DNA of 64,000 nucleotides from Balanoglossus misakiensis. Lineage: Eukaryota > Hemichordata. The position numbers and the translations under genes are program-made. The stretch's first letter is position 1; each line of letters opens with the position of its first letter. The stretch covers positions 11,842,001 to 11,906,000 of the forward strand of contig CM082586.2 of the NCBI GenBank assembly GCA_040954595.2, written 5' to 3'. Shown here one piece after another: positions 11,050 through 24,973 of this stretch. The notes below the pieces were generated by a model that saw only the letters and a program-made list of their open reading frames with translations, made no database searches and was not told the origin of the DNA.

Positions 11050-11960
11050 CCTTAAACAATATAACTGTATTGCAAATATGGCAACTCTTCTAAGTTACAT
11101 TGGAACACCTTCTCGCCACTGTTTGTGCCAAAATGATGAATAAGCTTTCATTTTCAAGCCTTAACATAGCACCCAAAACAAGACAACAGCATTGCAAATA
11201 TGGCATTTTTTGTTCAACACTTCTCATTTGCATAGTCCAAAATGGCCGCCAAACTCCTCTAACATGTAAATTTCCTATGGTCGTCTTAAATAGCGTGTAG
11301 TATCGCATTTGAAGGGTTTTCATCAATATGGGTACCTAAAACAATTTCAACGTGGTTGACATTGCAATGTTAGACAGCTGTTCTAATTTGCATAATCTAG
11401 AATGGCCGACAAAGTTCTCTAACATGTAAATTTACTATGGTTGTCTTTAATAGTGTGTAATATCGCATTTGCAGGGTTTTCATCAATATGGGTACCTAAA
11501 ACAATTTCAACGTCGTTGACATGGCAATATTAGACAGCTGTTCTAATTTGCATAATCCAAAATGGCCACCAAACTCTTCTTAAATGTAAATTTCCCTGTT
11601 TTGTCTTATATGGTGCCTAAAATCGCATTTGCAGGGTTTTCATCAATATGGGTAACTAAAACAATTTCAGCGTGGTTGACATGGCAATATTAGACAACTG
11701 TTCTAATTTGCATAATCCAAAATGGCCGACAAACTTCTCTAACATGTAAATTTCCCTGGTTTGTCTTATATGGTGTGTAATATCACATTTTCACGGTTTT
11801 ATTTAATATGGGTACCTAAAACAATTTCAACGTGGTTGACATGGCAATATTAGACAACTGTTCTAATTTGCATAATTCCAACACCTGCTGGATAATTTAA
11901 TTTTTGCCCTTCTTGTCCCATGATTATATGTGTAATATCTCATTTTCAATGTGTTTACAT
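11050..11960 (+). repeat. 160-bp tandem repeat
   Basis: The word AGGGTTTTCATCAATATGGG recurs with a spacing of exactly 160 bases (11311, 11471, 11631, with a diverged copy at 11791). Other unit landmarks are TTCTAATTTGCATAATCC, AAATGGCCGCC/GAC and ACAATTTCAACGTGGTTGAC. Clear copies span about 11215-11880, with decayed copies on both sides. The AAATGGC words in each unit resemble YY1 cores, but nothing shows that they are used. Confidence 0.85.
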
Positions 11961-12485
11961 GTATATATGCAGAATCCATTTCAAACTAAGTGGGCATATT
12001 GTAGCGCCAATCTTATTTCTTAATCCGCACCACAGAACTGATGCAAGGTTTAGGACTGGAAATGTATGTGGCCACTGGCCGACACCCCGGGCGAGAGGTC
12101 TCCAATTATTTTCAGCACGTAGTGTGCTTCCCGGTTGATAACATCAATATGTGTAAATGCCAAAAATCCGACCTATTGTAATACCAGTCAAATTTTCTTT
12201 GTCATTTACCATTTTTCTCTTGCATATGAAGGTTTTTCTTAAAGAGTACATACCCATATACATTTGTATGGGAGCACACATCCCCACCCCCTGCCAACAA
12301 TAATTGGACAACTTTATTCTTCTTATACTTCTTTTAGTCTAAACATTCATATAGAGAAGGCAACATGTTCTTGAAGCTGCTGACTATGGAAATATGATGA
12401 AGTACATTTTCCTAGTTGTACATGTACAGTATGATAGGCCCAATGTACCAATTGGAGATGTGTGCCTTACAGGCAACATACATGT
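11961..12485. other. No gene seen; unique spacer before satellite 1
   Basis: I see no supported gene. The last bases (about 12478-12485, ending in ACATGTAGC) resemble the ACAATGTAGC variant junction inside satellite 1, so the array may have begun with a 93-bp type monomer. Confidence 0.4.
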
Positions 12486-15400
12486 AGCTCTGCATGGCCT
12501 GGTTAATCAATGTTGACGCAAAGGTTGACCCTACCAAACACTCAAAATTAATGGGCACGACACTGGCCACTAGCTCTGCATGGCCTGGTTAATCAATGTT
12601 GACGCAAAGGTTGACCCCACCAAACACTCAAAATTGATGGGCACGACACTGGCCACTAGCTCTGCATGGCCTGGTTAATCAATGTTGACGCAAAGGTTGA
12701 CCCCACCAAACACTCAAAATTGATGGGCACGACACTGGCCACTAGCTCTGCATGGCCTGGTTAATCAATTTTGACGCAAAGGTTGACCCCACCAAACACT
12801 CAAAATTGATGGGCACGACACTGGCCACTAGCTCTGCATGGCCTGGTTAATCAATGTTGACGCAAAGGTTGACCCCACCAAACACTCAAAATTGTTGGGC
12901 ACGACACTGGCTACTACAATGTAGCTCTGCATGGCCTGGTTAATCAATGTTGACGCAAAGGTTGACCCCACCAAACACTCAAAATTGATGGGCACGACAC
13001 TGGCCACTAGCTCTGCATGGCCTGGTTAATCAATGTTGACGCAAAGGTTAACCCCACCAAACACTCAAAATTGATGGGCACGACAATGGCCACTACAATG
13101 TAGCTCTGCATGGCCTGGTTAATCAATGTTGACGCAAAGGTTGACCCCACCAAACACTCAAAATTGATGGGCACGACACTGGCCACTAGCTCTGCATGGC
13201 CTGGTTAATCAATGTTGACGCAAAGGTTGACCCCACCAAACACTCAAAATTGATGGGCACGACACTGGCCACTAGCTCTGCATGGCCTGGTTAATCAATG
13301 TTGACGCAAAGGTTGACCCCACCAAACACTCAAAATTGATGGGCACGACACTGGCCACTAGCTCTGCATGGCCTGGTTAATCAAGGTTGACGCAAAGGTT
13401 GACCCCACCAAACACTCAAAATTGATGGGCTCGACACTGGCCACTAGCTCTGCATGGCCTGGCTAATCAAGGTTGACACAAAGGTTGACCCCACCAAACA
13501 CTCAAAATTGATGGGCACGGCACTGGCCACTAGCTCTGCATGGCCTGGCTAATCAAGGTTGACGCAAAGGTTGACCCCACCAAACACTCAAAATTAATGG
13601 GCGCGACACTGGCCACTAGCTCTGGCCTGGCTAATTAATGTTGACGCAAGGGTTGACCCCACCAAACACTCAAAATTAATGGGCGCGACACTGGCCACTA
13701 AGCGCTGGCCTGGCTAATCAATGTTGACGCAAGGGTTGACCCCACCAAACACTCATAATTGATGGGCACGACACTCGCCACTAGCTCTGGCCTGGCTAAT
13801 CAAGGTTGACGCAAAGGTTGACCCCACCAAACACTCAAAATTGATGGGCACGACACTGGCCACTAGCTCTGCATGGCCTGGTTAATCAATGTTGACGCAA
13901 AGGTTGACCCCACCAAACACTCAAAATTGATGGGCACGACACTGGCCACTAGCTCTGCATGGCCTGGCTAATCAAGGTTGACGCAAGGGTTGACCCCACC
14001 AAACACTCAAAATTGATGGGCACGACACTGGCCACTAGCTCTGCATGGCCTGGTTAATCAATGTTGACGCAAAGGTTGACCCCACCAAACACTCAAAATT
14101 GATGGGCACGACACTGGCCACTAGCTCTGCATGGCCTGGTTAATCAATGTTGACGCAAAGGTTGACCCCACCAAACACTCAAAATTGATGGGCACGACAC
14201 TGGCCACTAGCTCTGCATGGCCTGGTTAATCAATGTTGACGCAAAGGTTGACCCCACCAAACACTCAAAATTGATGGGCACGACACTGGCTACTACAATG
14301 TAGCTCTGCATGGCCTGGTTAATCAATGTTGACGCAAAGGTTGACCCCACCAAACACTCAAAATTGATGGGCACGACACTGGCCACTAGCTCTGCATGGC
14401 CTGGTTAATCAATGTTGACGCAAAGGTTGACCCCACCAAACACTCAAAATTGATGGGCACGACACTGGCCACTAGCTCTGCATGGCCTGGTTAATCAATT
14501 TTGACGCAAAGGTTGACCCCACCAAACACTCAAAATTGATGGGCACGACACTGGCCACTAGCTCTGCATGGCCTGGTTAATCAATGTTGACGCAAAGGTT
14601 GACCCCACCAAACACTCAAAATTGTTGGGCACGACACTGGCTACTACAATGTAGCTCTGCATGGCCTGGTTAATCAATGTTGACGCAAAGGTTGACCCCA
14701 CCAAACACTCAAAATTGATGGGCACGACACTGGCCACTAGCTCTGCATGGCCTGGTTAATCAATGTTGACGCAAAGGTTAACCCCACCAAACACTCAAAA
14801 TTGATGGGCACGACAATGGCCACTACAATGTAGCTCTGCATGGCCTGGTTAATCAATGTTGACGCAAAGGTTGACCCCACCAAACACTCAAAATTGATGG
14901 GCACGACACTGGCCACTAGCTCTGCATGGCCTGGTTAATCAATGTTGACGCAAAGGTTGACCCCACCAAACACTCAAAATTGATGGGCACGACACTGGCC
15001 ACTAGCTCTGCATGGCCTGGTTAATCAATGTTGACGCAAAGGTTGACCCCACCAAACACTCAAAATTGATGGGCACGACACTGGCCACTAGCTCTGCATG
15101 GCCTGGTTAATCAAGGTTGACGCAAAGGTTGACCCCACCAAACACTCAAAATTGATGGGCTCGACACTGGCCACTAGCTCTGCATGGCCTGGCTAATCAA
15201 GGTTGACACAAAGGTTGACCCCACCAAACACTCAAAATTGATGGGCACGGCACTGGCCACTAGCTCTGCATGGCCTGGCTAATCAAGGTTGACGCAAAGG
15301 TTGACCCCACCAAACACTCAAAATTAATGGGCGCGACACTGGCCACTAGCTCTGGCCTGGCTAATTAATGTTGACGCAAGGGTTGACCCCACCAAACACT

Positions 15401-18300
15401 CAAAATTAATGGGCGCGACACTGGCCACTAAGCGCTGGCCTGGCTAATCAATGTTGACGCAAGGGTTGACCCCACCAAACACTCATAATTGATGGGCACG
15501 ACACTCGCCACTAGCTCTGGCCTGGCTAATCAAGGTTGACGCAAAGGTTGACCCCACCAAACACTCAAAATTGATGGCACGACACTGGCCACTAGCTCTG
15601 CATGGCCTGGTTAATCAATGTTGACGCAAAGGTTGACCCCACCAAACACTCAAAATTGATGGGCACGACACTGGCCACTAGCTCTGCATGGCCTGGCTAA
15701 TCAAGGTTGACGCAAGGGTTGACCCCACCAAACACTCAAAATTGATGGGCACGACACTGGCCACTAGCTCTGCATGGCCTGGTTAATCAATGTTGACGCA
15801 AAGGTTGACCCCACCAAACACTCAAAATTGATGGGCACGACACTGGCCACTAGCTCTGCATGGCCTGGTTAATCAATGTTGACGCAAAGGTTGACCCCAC
15901 CAAACACTCAAAATTGATGGGCACGACACTGGCCACTAGCTCTGCATGGCCTGGTTAATCAATGTTGACGCAAAGGTTGACCCCACCAAACACTCAAAAT
16001 TGATGGGCACGACACTGGCTACTACAATGTAGCTCTGCATGGCCTGGTTAATCAATGTTGACGCAAAGGTTGACCCCACCAAACACTCAAAATTGATGGG
16101 CACGACACTGGCCACTAGCTCTGCATGGCCTGGTTAATCAATGTTGACGCAAAGGTTGACCCCACCAAACACTCAAAATTGTTGGGCACGACACTGGCTA
16201 CTACAATGTAGCTCTGCATGGCCTGGTTAATCAATGTTGACGCAAAGGTTGACCCCACCAAACACTCAAAATTGATGGGCACGACACTGGCCACTAGCTC
16301 TGCATGGCCTGGTTAATCAATGTTGACGCAAAGGTTGACCCCACCAAACACTCAAAATTGATGGGCACGACACTGGCCACTAGCTCTGCATGGCCTGGTT
16401 AATCAATGTTGACGCAAAGGTTGACCCCACCAAACACTCAAAATTGATGGGCACGACACTGGCCACTAGCTCTGCATGGCCTGGTTAATCAATGTTGACG
16501 CAAAGGTTGACCCCACCAAACACTCAAAATTGATGGGCACGACACTGGCCACTAGCTCTGCATGGCCTGGTTAATCAATGTTGACGCAAAGGTTGACCCC
16601 ACCAAACACTCAAAATTGATGGGCACGACACTGGCCACTAGCTCTGCATGGCCTGGTTAATCAAGGTTGACGCAAAGGTTGACCCCACCAAACACTCAAA
16701 ATTGATGGGCTCGACACTGGCCACTAGCTCTGCATGGCCTGGCTAATCAAGGTTGACGCAAAGGTTGACTCCACCAAACACTCAAAATTGATGGGCACGG
16801 CACTGGCCACTAGCTCTGCATGGCCTGGCTAATCAAGGTTGACGCAAAGGTTGACCCCACCAAACACTCAAAATTAATGGGCGCGACACTGGCCACTAGC
16901 TCTGGCCTGGCTAATTAATGTTGTCGCAAGGGTTGACCCCACCAAACACTCAAAATTGATGGGCACGACACTGGCCACTAGCTCTGGCCTGGCTAATCAA
17001 GGTTGACGCAAAGGTTGAACCCACCAAACACTCAAAATTGATGGGCACGACACTGGCCACTAGCTCTGGCCTGGCTAATCAAGGTTGACGCAAGGGTTGA
17101 CCCCACCAAACACTCAAAATTAATGGGCGCGACACTGGCCACTAAGCTCTGGCCTGGCTAATCAATGTTGACGCAAAGGTTGACCCCACCAAACACTCAT
17201 AATTGATGGGCACGACACTGGCCACTAGCTCTGGCATGGCTAATCAAGGTTGACGCAAAGGTTGACCCCACCAAACACTCAAAATTGATGGGCACGACAC
17301 TGGCCACTAGCTCTGCATGGCCTGGTTAATCAATGTTGACGCAAAGGTTGACCCAACCAAACACTCAAAATTGATGGGCACGACACTGGCCACTAGCTCT
17401 GCATGGCCTGGTTAATCAATGTTGACGCAAAGGTTGACCCCACCAAACACTCAAAATTGATGGGCACGACACTGGCCACTAGCTCTGCATGGCCTGGTTA
17501 ATCAATGTTGACGCAAGGGTTGACCCCACCAAACACTCAAAATTGATGGGCACGACACTGGCCACTAGCTCTGCATGGCCTGGTTAATCAATGTTGACGC
17601 AAAGGTTGACCCCACCAAACACTCAAAATTGATGGGCACGACACTGGCCACTAGCTCTGCATGGCCTGGTTAATCAATGTTGACGCAAAGGTTGACCCCA
17701 CCAAACACTCAAAATTGATGGGCACGACACTGGCTACTACAATGTAGCTCTGCATGGCCTGGTTAATCAATGTTGACGCAAAGGTTGACCCCACCAAACA
17801 CTCAAAATTGATGGGCACGACACTGGCCACTAGCTCTGCATGGCCTGGTTAATCAATGTTGACGCAAAGGTTGACCCCACCAAACACTCAAAATTGATGG
17901 GCACGACACTGGCCACTACAATGTAGCTCTGCATGGCCTGGTTAATCAATGTTGACGCAAAGGTTGACCCCACCAAACACTCAAAATTGATGGGCACGAC
18001 ACTGGCCACTAGCTCTGCATGGCCTGGTTAATCAAGGTTGACGCAAAGGTTGACCCCACCAAACACTCAAAATTGATGGGCTCGACACTGGCCACTAGCT
18101 CTGCATGGCCTGGCTAATCAAGGTTGACGCAAAGGTTGACCCCACCAAACACTCAAAATTGATGGGCACGGCACTGGCCACTAGCTCTGCATGGCCTGGC
18201 TAATCAAGGTTGACGCAAAGGTTGACCCCACCAAACACTCAAAATTAATGGGCGCGACACTGGCCACTAGCTCTGCATGGCCTGGCTAATCAATGTTGAC
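12486..18300 (+). repeat. Satellite 1, domain A (86-bp type, 1730-bp higher-order repeat)
   Basis: Most monomers carry GCAT, GGTTAATC and GCAAAGG. Diagnostic variants recur at exactly 1730 bases: ATTGTTGGGC at 12891 and 14621, CGACAATGGC at 13081 and 14811, and the ACTACAATGT junctions. A third partial period places ATTGTTGGGC at 16178, 1557 bases on, which is 1730 less about two monomers. Nine 93-bp units with ACAATGT occur, all within this domain (near 12913, 13093, 14292, 14643, 14823, 16022, 16202, 17735 and 17917). Confidence 0.9.
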
Positions 18301-21300
18301 GCAAGGGTTGACCCCACCAAACACTCAAAATTGATGGGCACGACACTGGCCACTAGCTCTGGCCTGGCTAATCAAGGTTGACGCAAAGGTTGACCCCACC
18401 AAACACTCAAAATTGATGGGCACGACACTGGCCACTAGCTCTGGCCTGGCTAATCAAGGTTGACGCAAGGGTTGACCCCACCAAACACTCAAAATTAATG
18501 GGCGCGACACTGGCCACTAAGCTCGGGCACGACACTCGCCACTAGCTCTGGCCTGGCTAATCAAGGTTGACGCAAGGGTTGACCCCACCAAACACTCAAA
18601 ATTGATGGGCACGACACTGTCCACTAAGCTCTGGCCTGGCTAATCAAGGTTGACGCAAGGGTTGACCCCACCAAACACTCATAATTGATGGGCACGACAC
18701 TGGCCACTAGCTCTGGCCTGGCTAATCAAGGTTGACGCAAGGGTTGACCCCACCAAACACTCAAAATTGATGGGCACGACACTGGCCACTAGCTCTGGCC
18801 TGGCTAATCAATGTTGACGCAAGGGTTGACCCCACCAAACACTCAAAATTGATGGGCACGACACTGGCCACTAGCTCTGGCCTGGCTAATCAATGTTGAC
18901 GCAAGGGTTGACCCCACCAAACACTCAAAATTGATGGGCGCGACACTGGCCACTAGCTCTGGCCTGGCTAATCAATGTTGACGCAAGGGTTGACCCCACC
19001 AAACACTCAAAATTAATGGGCGCGACACTGGCCACTAGCTCTGGCCTGGCTAATCAATGTTGACGCAAGGGTTGACCCCACCAAACACTCAAAATTGATG
19101 GGCGCGACACTGGCCACTAGCTCTGGCGTGGCTAATCAAGGTTGACGCAAAGGTTGACCCCACCAAACACTCAAAATTAATGGGCGCGACACTGGCCCCT
19201 AGCTCTGGCCTGGCTAATCCAGGTTGACGCAAGGGTTGACCCCACCAAACACTCAAAATTAATGGGCGCGACACTGGCCACTAAGCTCTGGCCTGGCTAA
19301 TCAATGTTGACGCAAGGGTTGACCCCACCAAACACTCATAATTGATGGGCACGACACTCGCCACTAGCTCTGGCCTGGCTAATCAAGGTTGACGCAGGGT
19401 TGACCCCACCAAACACTCAAAATTGATGGGCACGACACTGGCCACTAAGCTCTGGCCTGGCTAATCAAGGTTGACGCAAGGGTTGACCCCACCAAACACT
19501 CAAAATTGATGGGCACGACACTGGCCACTAAGCTCTGGCCTGGCTAATCAAGGTTGACGCAAGGGTTGACCCCACCAAACACTCAAAATTGATGGGCACG
19601 ACACTGGCCACTAGCTCTGGCCTGGCTAATCAATGTTGACGCAAGGGTTGACCCCACCAAACACTCAAAATTGATGGGCGCGACACTGGCCACTAGCTCT
19701 GCATGGCCTGGCTAATCAATGTTGACGCAAGGGTTGACCCCACCAAACACTCAAAATTGATGGGCACGACACTGGCCACTAGCTCTGGCCTGGCTAATCA
19801 AGGTTGACGCAAAGGTTGACCCCACCAAACACTCAAAATTGATGGGCACGACACTGGCCACTAGCTCTGGCCTGGCTAATCAAGGTTGACGCAAGGGTTG
19901 ACCCCACCAAACACTCAAAATTAATGGGCGCGACACTGGCTACTAAGCTCTGGCCTGGCTAATCAATGTTGATGCAAGGGTTGACCCCACCAAACACTCA
20001 TAATTGATGGGCACGACACTCGCCACTAGCTCTGGCCTGGCTAATCAAGGTTGACGCAAGGGTTGACCCCACCAAACACTCAAAATTGATGGGCACGACA
20101 CTGTCCACTAAGCTCTGGCCTGGCTAATCAAGGTTGACGCAAGGGTTGACCCCACCAAACACTCATAATCGATGGGCACGACACTGGCCACTAGCTCTGG
20201 CCTGGCTAATCAAGGTTGACGCAAGGGTTGACCCCACCAAACACTCAAAATTGATGGGCACGACACTGGCCACTAGCTCTGGCCTGGCTAATCAATGTTG
20301 ATGCAAGGGTTGACCCCACCAAACACTCAAAATTGATGGGCACGACACTGGCCACTAGCTCTGGCCTGGCTAATCAATGTTGACGCAAGGGTTGACCCCA
20401 CCAAACACTCAAAATTGATGGGCGCGACACTGGCCACTAGCTCTGGCCTGGCTAATCAATGTTGACGCAAGGGTTGACCCCACCAAACACTCAAAATTAA
20501 TGGGTGCGACACTGGCCACTAGCTCTGGTCTGGCTAATCAATGTTGACGCAAGGGTTGACCCCACCAAACACTCAAAATTGATGGGCGCGACACTGGCCA
20601 CTAGCTCTGGCGTGGCTAATCAAGGTTGACGCAACGGTTGACCCCACCAAACACTCAAAATTAATGGGCGCGACACTGGCCCCTAGCTCTGGCCTGGCTA
20701 ATCCAGGTTGACGCAAGGGTTGACCCCACCAAACACTCAAAATTAATGGGCGCGACACTGGCCACTAAGCTCTGGCCTGGCTAATCAATGTTGACGCAAG
20801 GGTTGACCCCACCAAACACTCATAATTGATGGGCACGACACTCGCCACTAGCTCTGGCCTGGCTAATCAAGGTTGACGCAAGGGTTGACCCCACCAAACA
20901 CTCAAAATTGATGGGCACGACACTGGCCACTAAGCTCTGGCCTGGCTAATCAAGGTTGACGCAAGGGTTGACCCCACCAAACACTCAAAATTGATGGGCA
21001 CGACACTGGCCACTAAGCTCTGGCCTGGCTAATCAAGGTTGACGCAAGGGTTGACCCCACCAAACACTCAAAATTGATGGGCATGACACTGGCCACTAGC
21101 TCTGGCCTGGCTAATCAATGTTGATGCAAGGGTTGACCCCACCAAACACTCAAAATTGATGGGCGCGACACTGGCCACTAGCTCTGGCCTGGCTAATCAA
21201 TGTTGACGCAAGGGTTGACCCCACCAAACACTCAAAATTAATGGGCGCGACACTGGCCACTAAGCTCTGGCCTGGCTAATCAATGTTGACGCAAGGGTTG

Positions 21301-24300
21301 ACCCCACCAAACACTCATAATTGATGGGCACGACACTCGCCACTAGCTCTGGCCTGGCTAATCAAGGTTGACGCAGGGTTGACCCCACCAAACACTCAAA
21401 ATTGATGGGCACGACACTGGCCACTAAGCTCTGGCCTGGCTAATCAAGGTTGACGCAAGGGTTGACCCCACCAAACACTCAAAATTGATGGGCACGACAC
21501 TGGCCACTAAGCTCTGGCCTGGCTAATCAAGGTTGACGCAAGGGTTGACCCCACCAAACACTCAAAATTGATGGGCACGACACTGGCCACTAGCTCTGGC
21601 CTGGCTAATCAATGTTGACGCAAGGGTTGACCCCACCAAACACTCAAAATTGATGGGCGCGACACTGGCCACTAGCTCTGCATGGCCTGGCTAATCAAGG
21701 TTGACGCAAGGGTTGACCCCACCAAACACTCAAAATTGATGGGCACGACACTGGCCACTAGCTCTGGCCTGGCTAATCAATGTTGATGCAAGGGTTGACC
21801 CCACCAAACACTCAAAATTGATGGGCACGACACTGGCCACTAGCTCTGGCCTGGCTAATCAATGTTGACGCAAGGGTTGACCCCACCAAACACTCAAAAT
21901 TGATGGGCGCGACACTGGCCACTAGCTCTGGCCTGGCTAATCAATGTTGACGCAAGGGTTGACCCCACCAAACACTCAAAATTAATGGGTGCGACACTGG
22001 CCACTAGCTCTGGTCTGGCTAATCAATGTTGACGCAAGGGTTGACCCCACCAAACACTCAAAATTGATGGGCGCGACACTGGCCACTAGCTCTGGCGTGG
22101 CTAATCAAGGTTGACGCAACGGTTGACCCCACCAAACACTCAAAATTAATGGGCGCGACACTGGCCCCTAGCTCTGGCCTGGCTAATCCAGGTTGACGCA
22201 AGGGTTGACCCCACCAAACACTCAAAATTAATGGGCGCGACACTGGCCACTAAGCTCTGGCCTGGCTAATCAATGTTGACGCAAGGGTTGACCCCACCAA
22301 ACACTCATAATTGATGGGCACGACACTCGCCACTAGCTCTGGCCTGGCTAATCAAGGTTGACGCAAGGGTTGACCCCACCAAACACTCAAAATTGATGGG
22401 CACGACACTGGCCACTAAGCTCTGGCCTGGCTAATCAAGGTTGACGCAAGGGTTGACCCCACCAAACACTCAAAATTGATGGGCACGACACTGGCCACTA
22501 AGCTCTGGCCTGGCTAATCAAGGTTGACGCAAGGGTTGACCCCACCAAACACTCAAAATTGATGGGCACGACACTGGCCACTAGCTCTGGCCTGGCTAAT
22601 CAATGTTGATGCAAGGGTTGACCCCACCAAACACTCAAAATTGATGGGCGCGACACTGGCCACTAGCTCTGGCCTGGCTAATCAATGTTGACGCAAGGGT
22701 TGACCCCACCAAACACTCAAAATTAATGGGCGCGACACTGGCCACTAAGCTCTGGCCTGGCTAATCAATGTTGACGCAAGGGTTGACCCCACCAAACACT
22801 CATAATTGATGGGCACGACACTCGCCACTAGCTCTGGCCTGGCTAATCAAGGTTGACGCAGGGTTGACCCCACCAAACACTCAAAATTGATGGGCACGAC
22901 ACTGGCCACTAAGCTCTGGCCTGGCTAATCAAGGTTGACGCAAGGGTTGACCCCACCAAACACTCAAAATTGATGGGCACGACACTGGCCACTAAGCTCT
23001 GGCCTGGCTAATCAAGGTTGACGCAAGGGTTGACCCCACCAAACACTCAAAATTGATGGGCACGACACTGGCCACTAAGCTCTGGCCTGGCTAATCAATG
23101 TTGACGCAAGGGTTGACCCCACCAAACACTCAAAATTGATGGGCGCGACACTGGCCACTAGCTCTGCATGGCCTGGCTAATCAATGTTGACGCAAGGGTT
23201 GACCCCACCAAACACTCAAAATTGATGGGCACGACACTGGCCACTAGCTCTGGCCTGGCTAATCAAGGTTGACGCAAAGGTTGACCCCACCAAACACTCA
23301 AAATTGATGGGCACGACACTGGCCACTAGCTCTGGCCTGGCTAATCAAGGTTGACGCAAGGGTTGACCCCACCAAACACTCAAAATTAATGGGCGCGACA
23401 CTGGCCACTAAGCTCTGGCCTGGCTAATCAATGTTGATGCAAGGGTTGACCCCACCAAACACTCATAATTGATGGGCACGACACTCGCCACTAGCTCTGG
23501 CCTGGCTAATCAAGGTTGACGCAAGGGTTGACCCCACCAAACACTCAAAATTGATGGGCACGACACTGTCCACTAAGCTCTGGCCTGGCTAATCAAGGTT
23601 GACGCAAGGGTTGACCCCACCAAACACTCATAATCGATGGGCACGACACTGGCCACTAGCTCTGGCCTGGCTAATCAAGGTTGACGCAAGGGTTGACCCC
23701 ACCAAACACTCAAAATTGATGGGCACGACACTGGCCACTAGCTCTGGCCTGGCTAATCAATGTTGATGCAAGGGTTGACCCCACCAAACACTCAAAATTG
23801 ATGGGCACGACACTGGCAACTAGCTCTGGCCTGGCTAATCAATGTTGACGCAAGGGTTGACCCCACCAAACACTCAAAATTGATGGGCGCGACACTGGCC
23901 ACTAGCTCTGGCCTGGCTAATCAATGTTGACGCAAGGGTTGACCCCACCAAACACTCAAAATTAATGGGTGCGACACTGGCCACTAGCTCTGGTCTGGCT
24001 AATCAATGTTGACGCAAGGGTTGACCCCACCAAACACTCAAAATTGATGGGCGCGACACTGGCCACTAGCTCTGGCGTGGCTAATCAAGGTTGACGCAAC
24101 GGTTGACCCCACCAAACACTCAAAATTAATGGGCGCGACACTGGCCCCTAGCTCTGGCCTGGCTAATCCAGGTTGACGCAAGGGTTGACCCCACCAAACA
24201 CTCAAAATTAATGGGCGCGACACTGGCCACTAAGCTCTGGCCTGGCTAATCAATGTTGACGCAAGGGTTGACCCCACCAAACACTCATAATTGATGGGCA

Positions 24301-24973
24301 CGACACTCGCCACTAGCTCTGGCCTGGCTAATCAAGGTTGACGCAAGGGTTGACCCCACCAAACACTCAAAATTGATGGGCACGACACTGGCCACTAAGC
24401 TCTGGCCTGGCTAATCAAGGTTGACGCAAGGGTTGACCCCACCAAACACTCAAAATTGATGGGCACGACACTGGCCACTAGCTCTGGCCTGGCTAATCAA
24501 GGTTGACGCAAGGGTTGACCCCACCAAACACTCAAAATTGATGGGCACGACACTGGCCACTAGCTCTGGCCTGGCTAATCAATGTTGATGCAAGGGTTGA
24601 CCCCACCAAACACTCAAAATTGATGGGCGCGACACTGGCCACTAGCTCTGGCCTGGCTAATCAATGTTGACGCAAGGGTTGACCCCACCAAACACTCAAA
24701 ATTGATGGGCGCGACACTGGCCACTAGCTCTGGCCTGGCTAATCAATGTTGACGCAAGGGTTGACCCCACCAAACACTCAAAATTTATGGGCGCGACACT
24801 GGCCACTAGCTCTGGCCTGGCTAATCAATGTTGACGCAAGGGTTGACCCCACCAAACACTCAAAATTGATGGGCACGACACTGGCCACTAGCTCTGGCGT
24901 GGCTAATCAAGGTTGACGCAAAGGTTGACCCCACCAAACACTCAAAATTAATGGGCGCGACACTGGCCACTAA
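18301..24973 (+). repeat. Satellite 1, domain B (82-bp type, 1485/1980-bp higher-order repeats)
   Basis: Most monomers lack GCAT and carry GGCTAATC and GCAAGGG. A marker block with CTCTGGCGTGG and TGGCCCCTAGC recurs at starts near 19089, 20573, 22058 and 24038, spacings of 1484, 1485 and 1980 bases. These are close to 18, 18 and 24 monomers, so the last period gained six monomers. Rare GCAT units (near 19700, 21678 and 23166) show limited exchange with domain A. Confidence 0.9.

Larger units (their letters stand above)
12486..24973 (+). repeat. Satellite 1: 82/86/93-bp monomer array, about 12.5 kb
   Basis: About 150 head-to-tail monomers. A standard unit runs from AGCTCTGCATGGCC through GTTGACGCAAAGGTTGACC, CACCAAACACTCAAAATTG and GGGCACGACACTGGCCACT. 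Units with GCAT after AGCTCT are 86 bp, those without are 82 bp, and those with an ACAATGT insertion are 93 bp. Monomers are highly alike and arranged in higher-order repeats. Repeated 61-residue open frames on the minus strand (19089, 20573, 22058, 24038) only reflect the repeat and are not genes. Confidence 0.97.

Noticed and set aside
19089-24223. Repeated 61-codon minus-strand open frames in satellite 1
   Set aside because: They are the same repeat read four times and show only the higher-order period. No start context or domain.
12486-24973. CRISPR-like array because of regular short repeats
   Set aside because: Whole monomers are repeated with no unique spacers, and the surroundings are eukaryotic.
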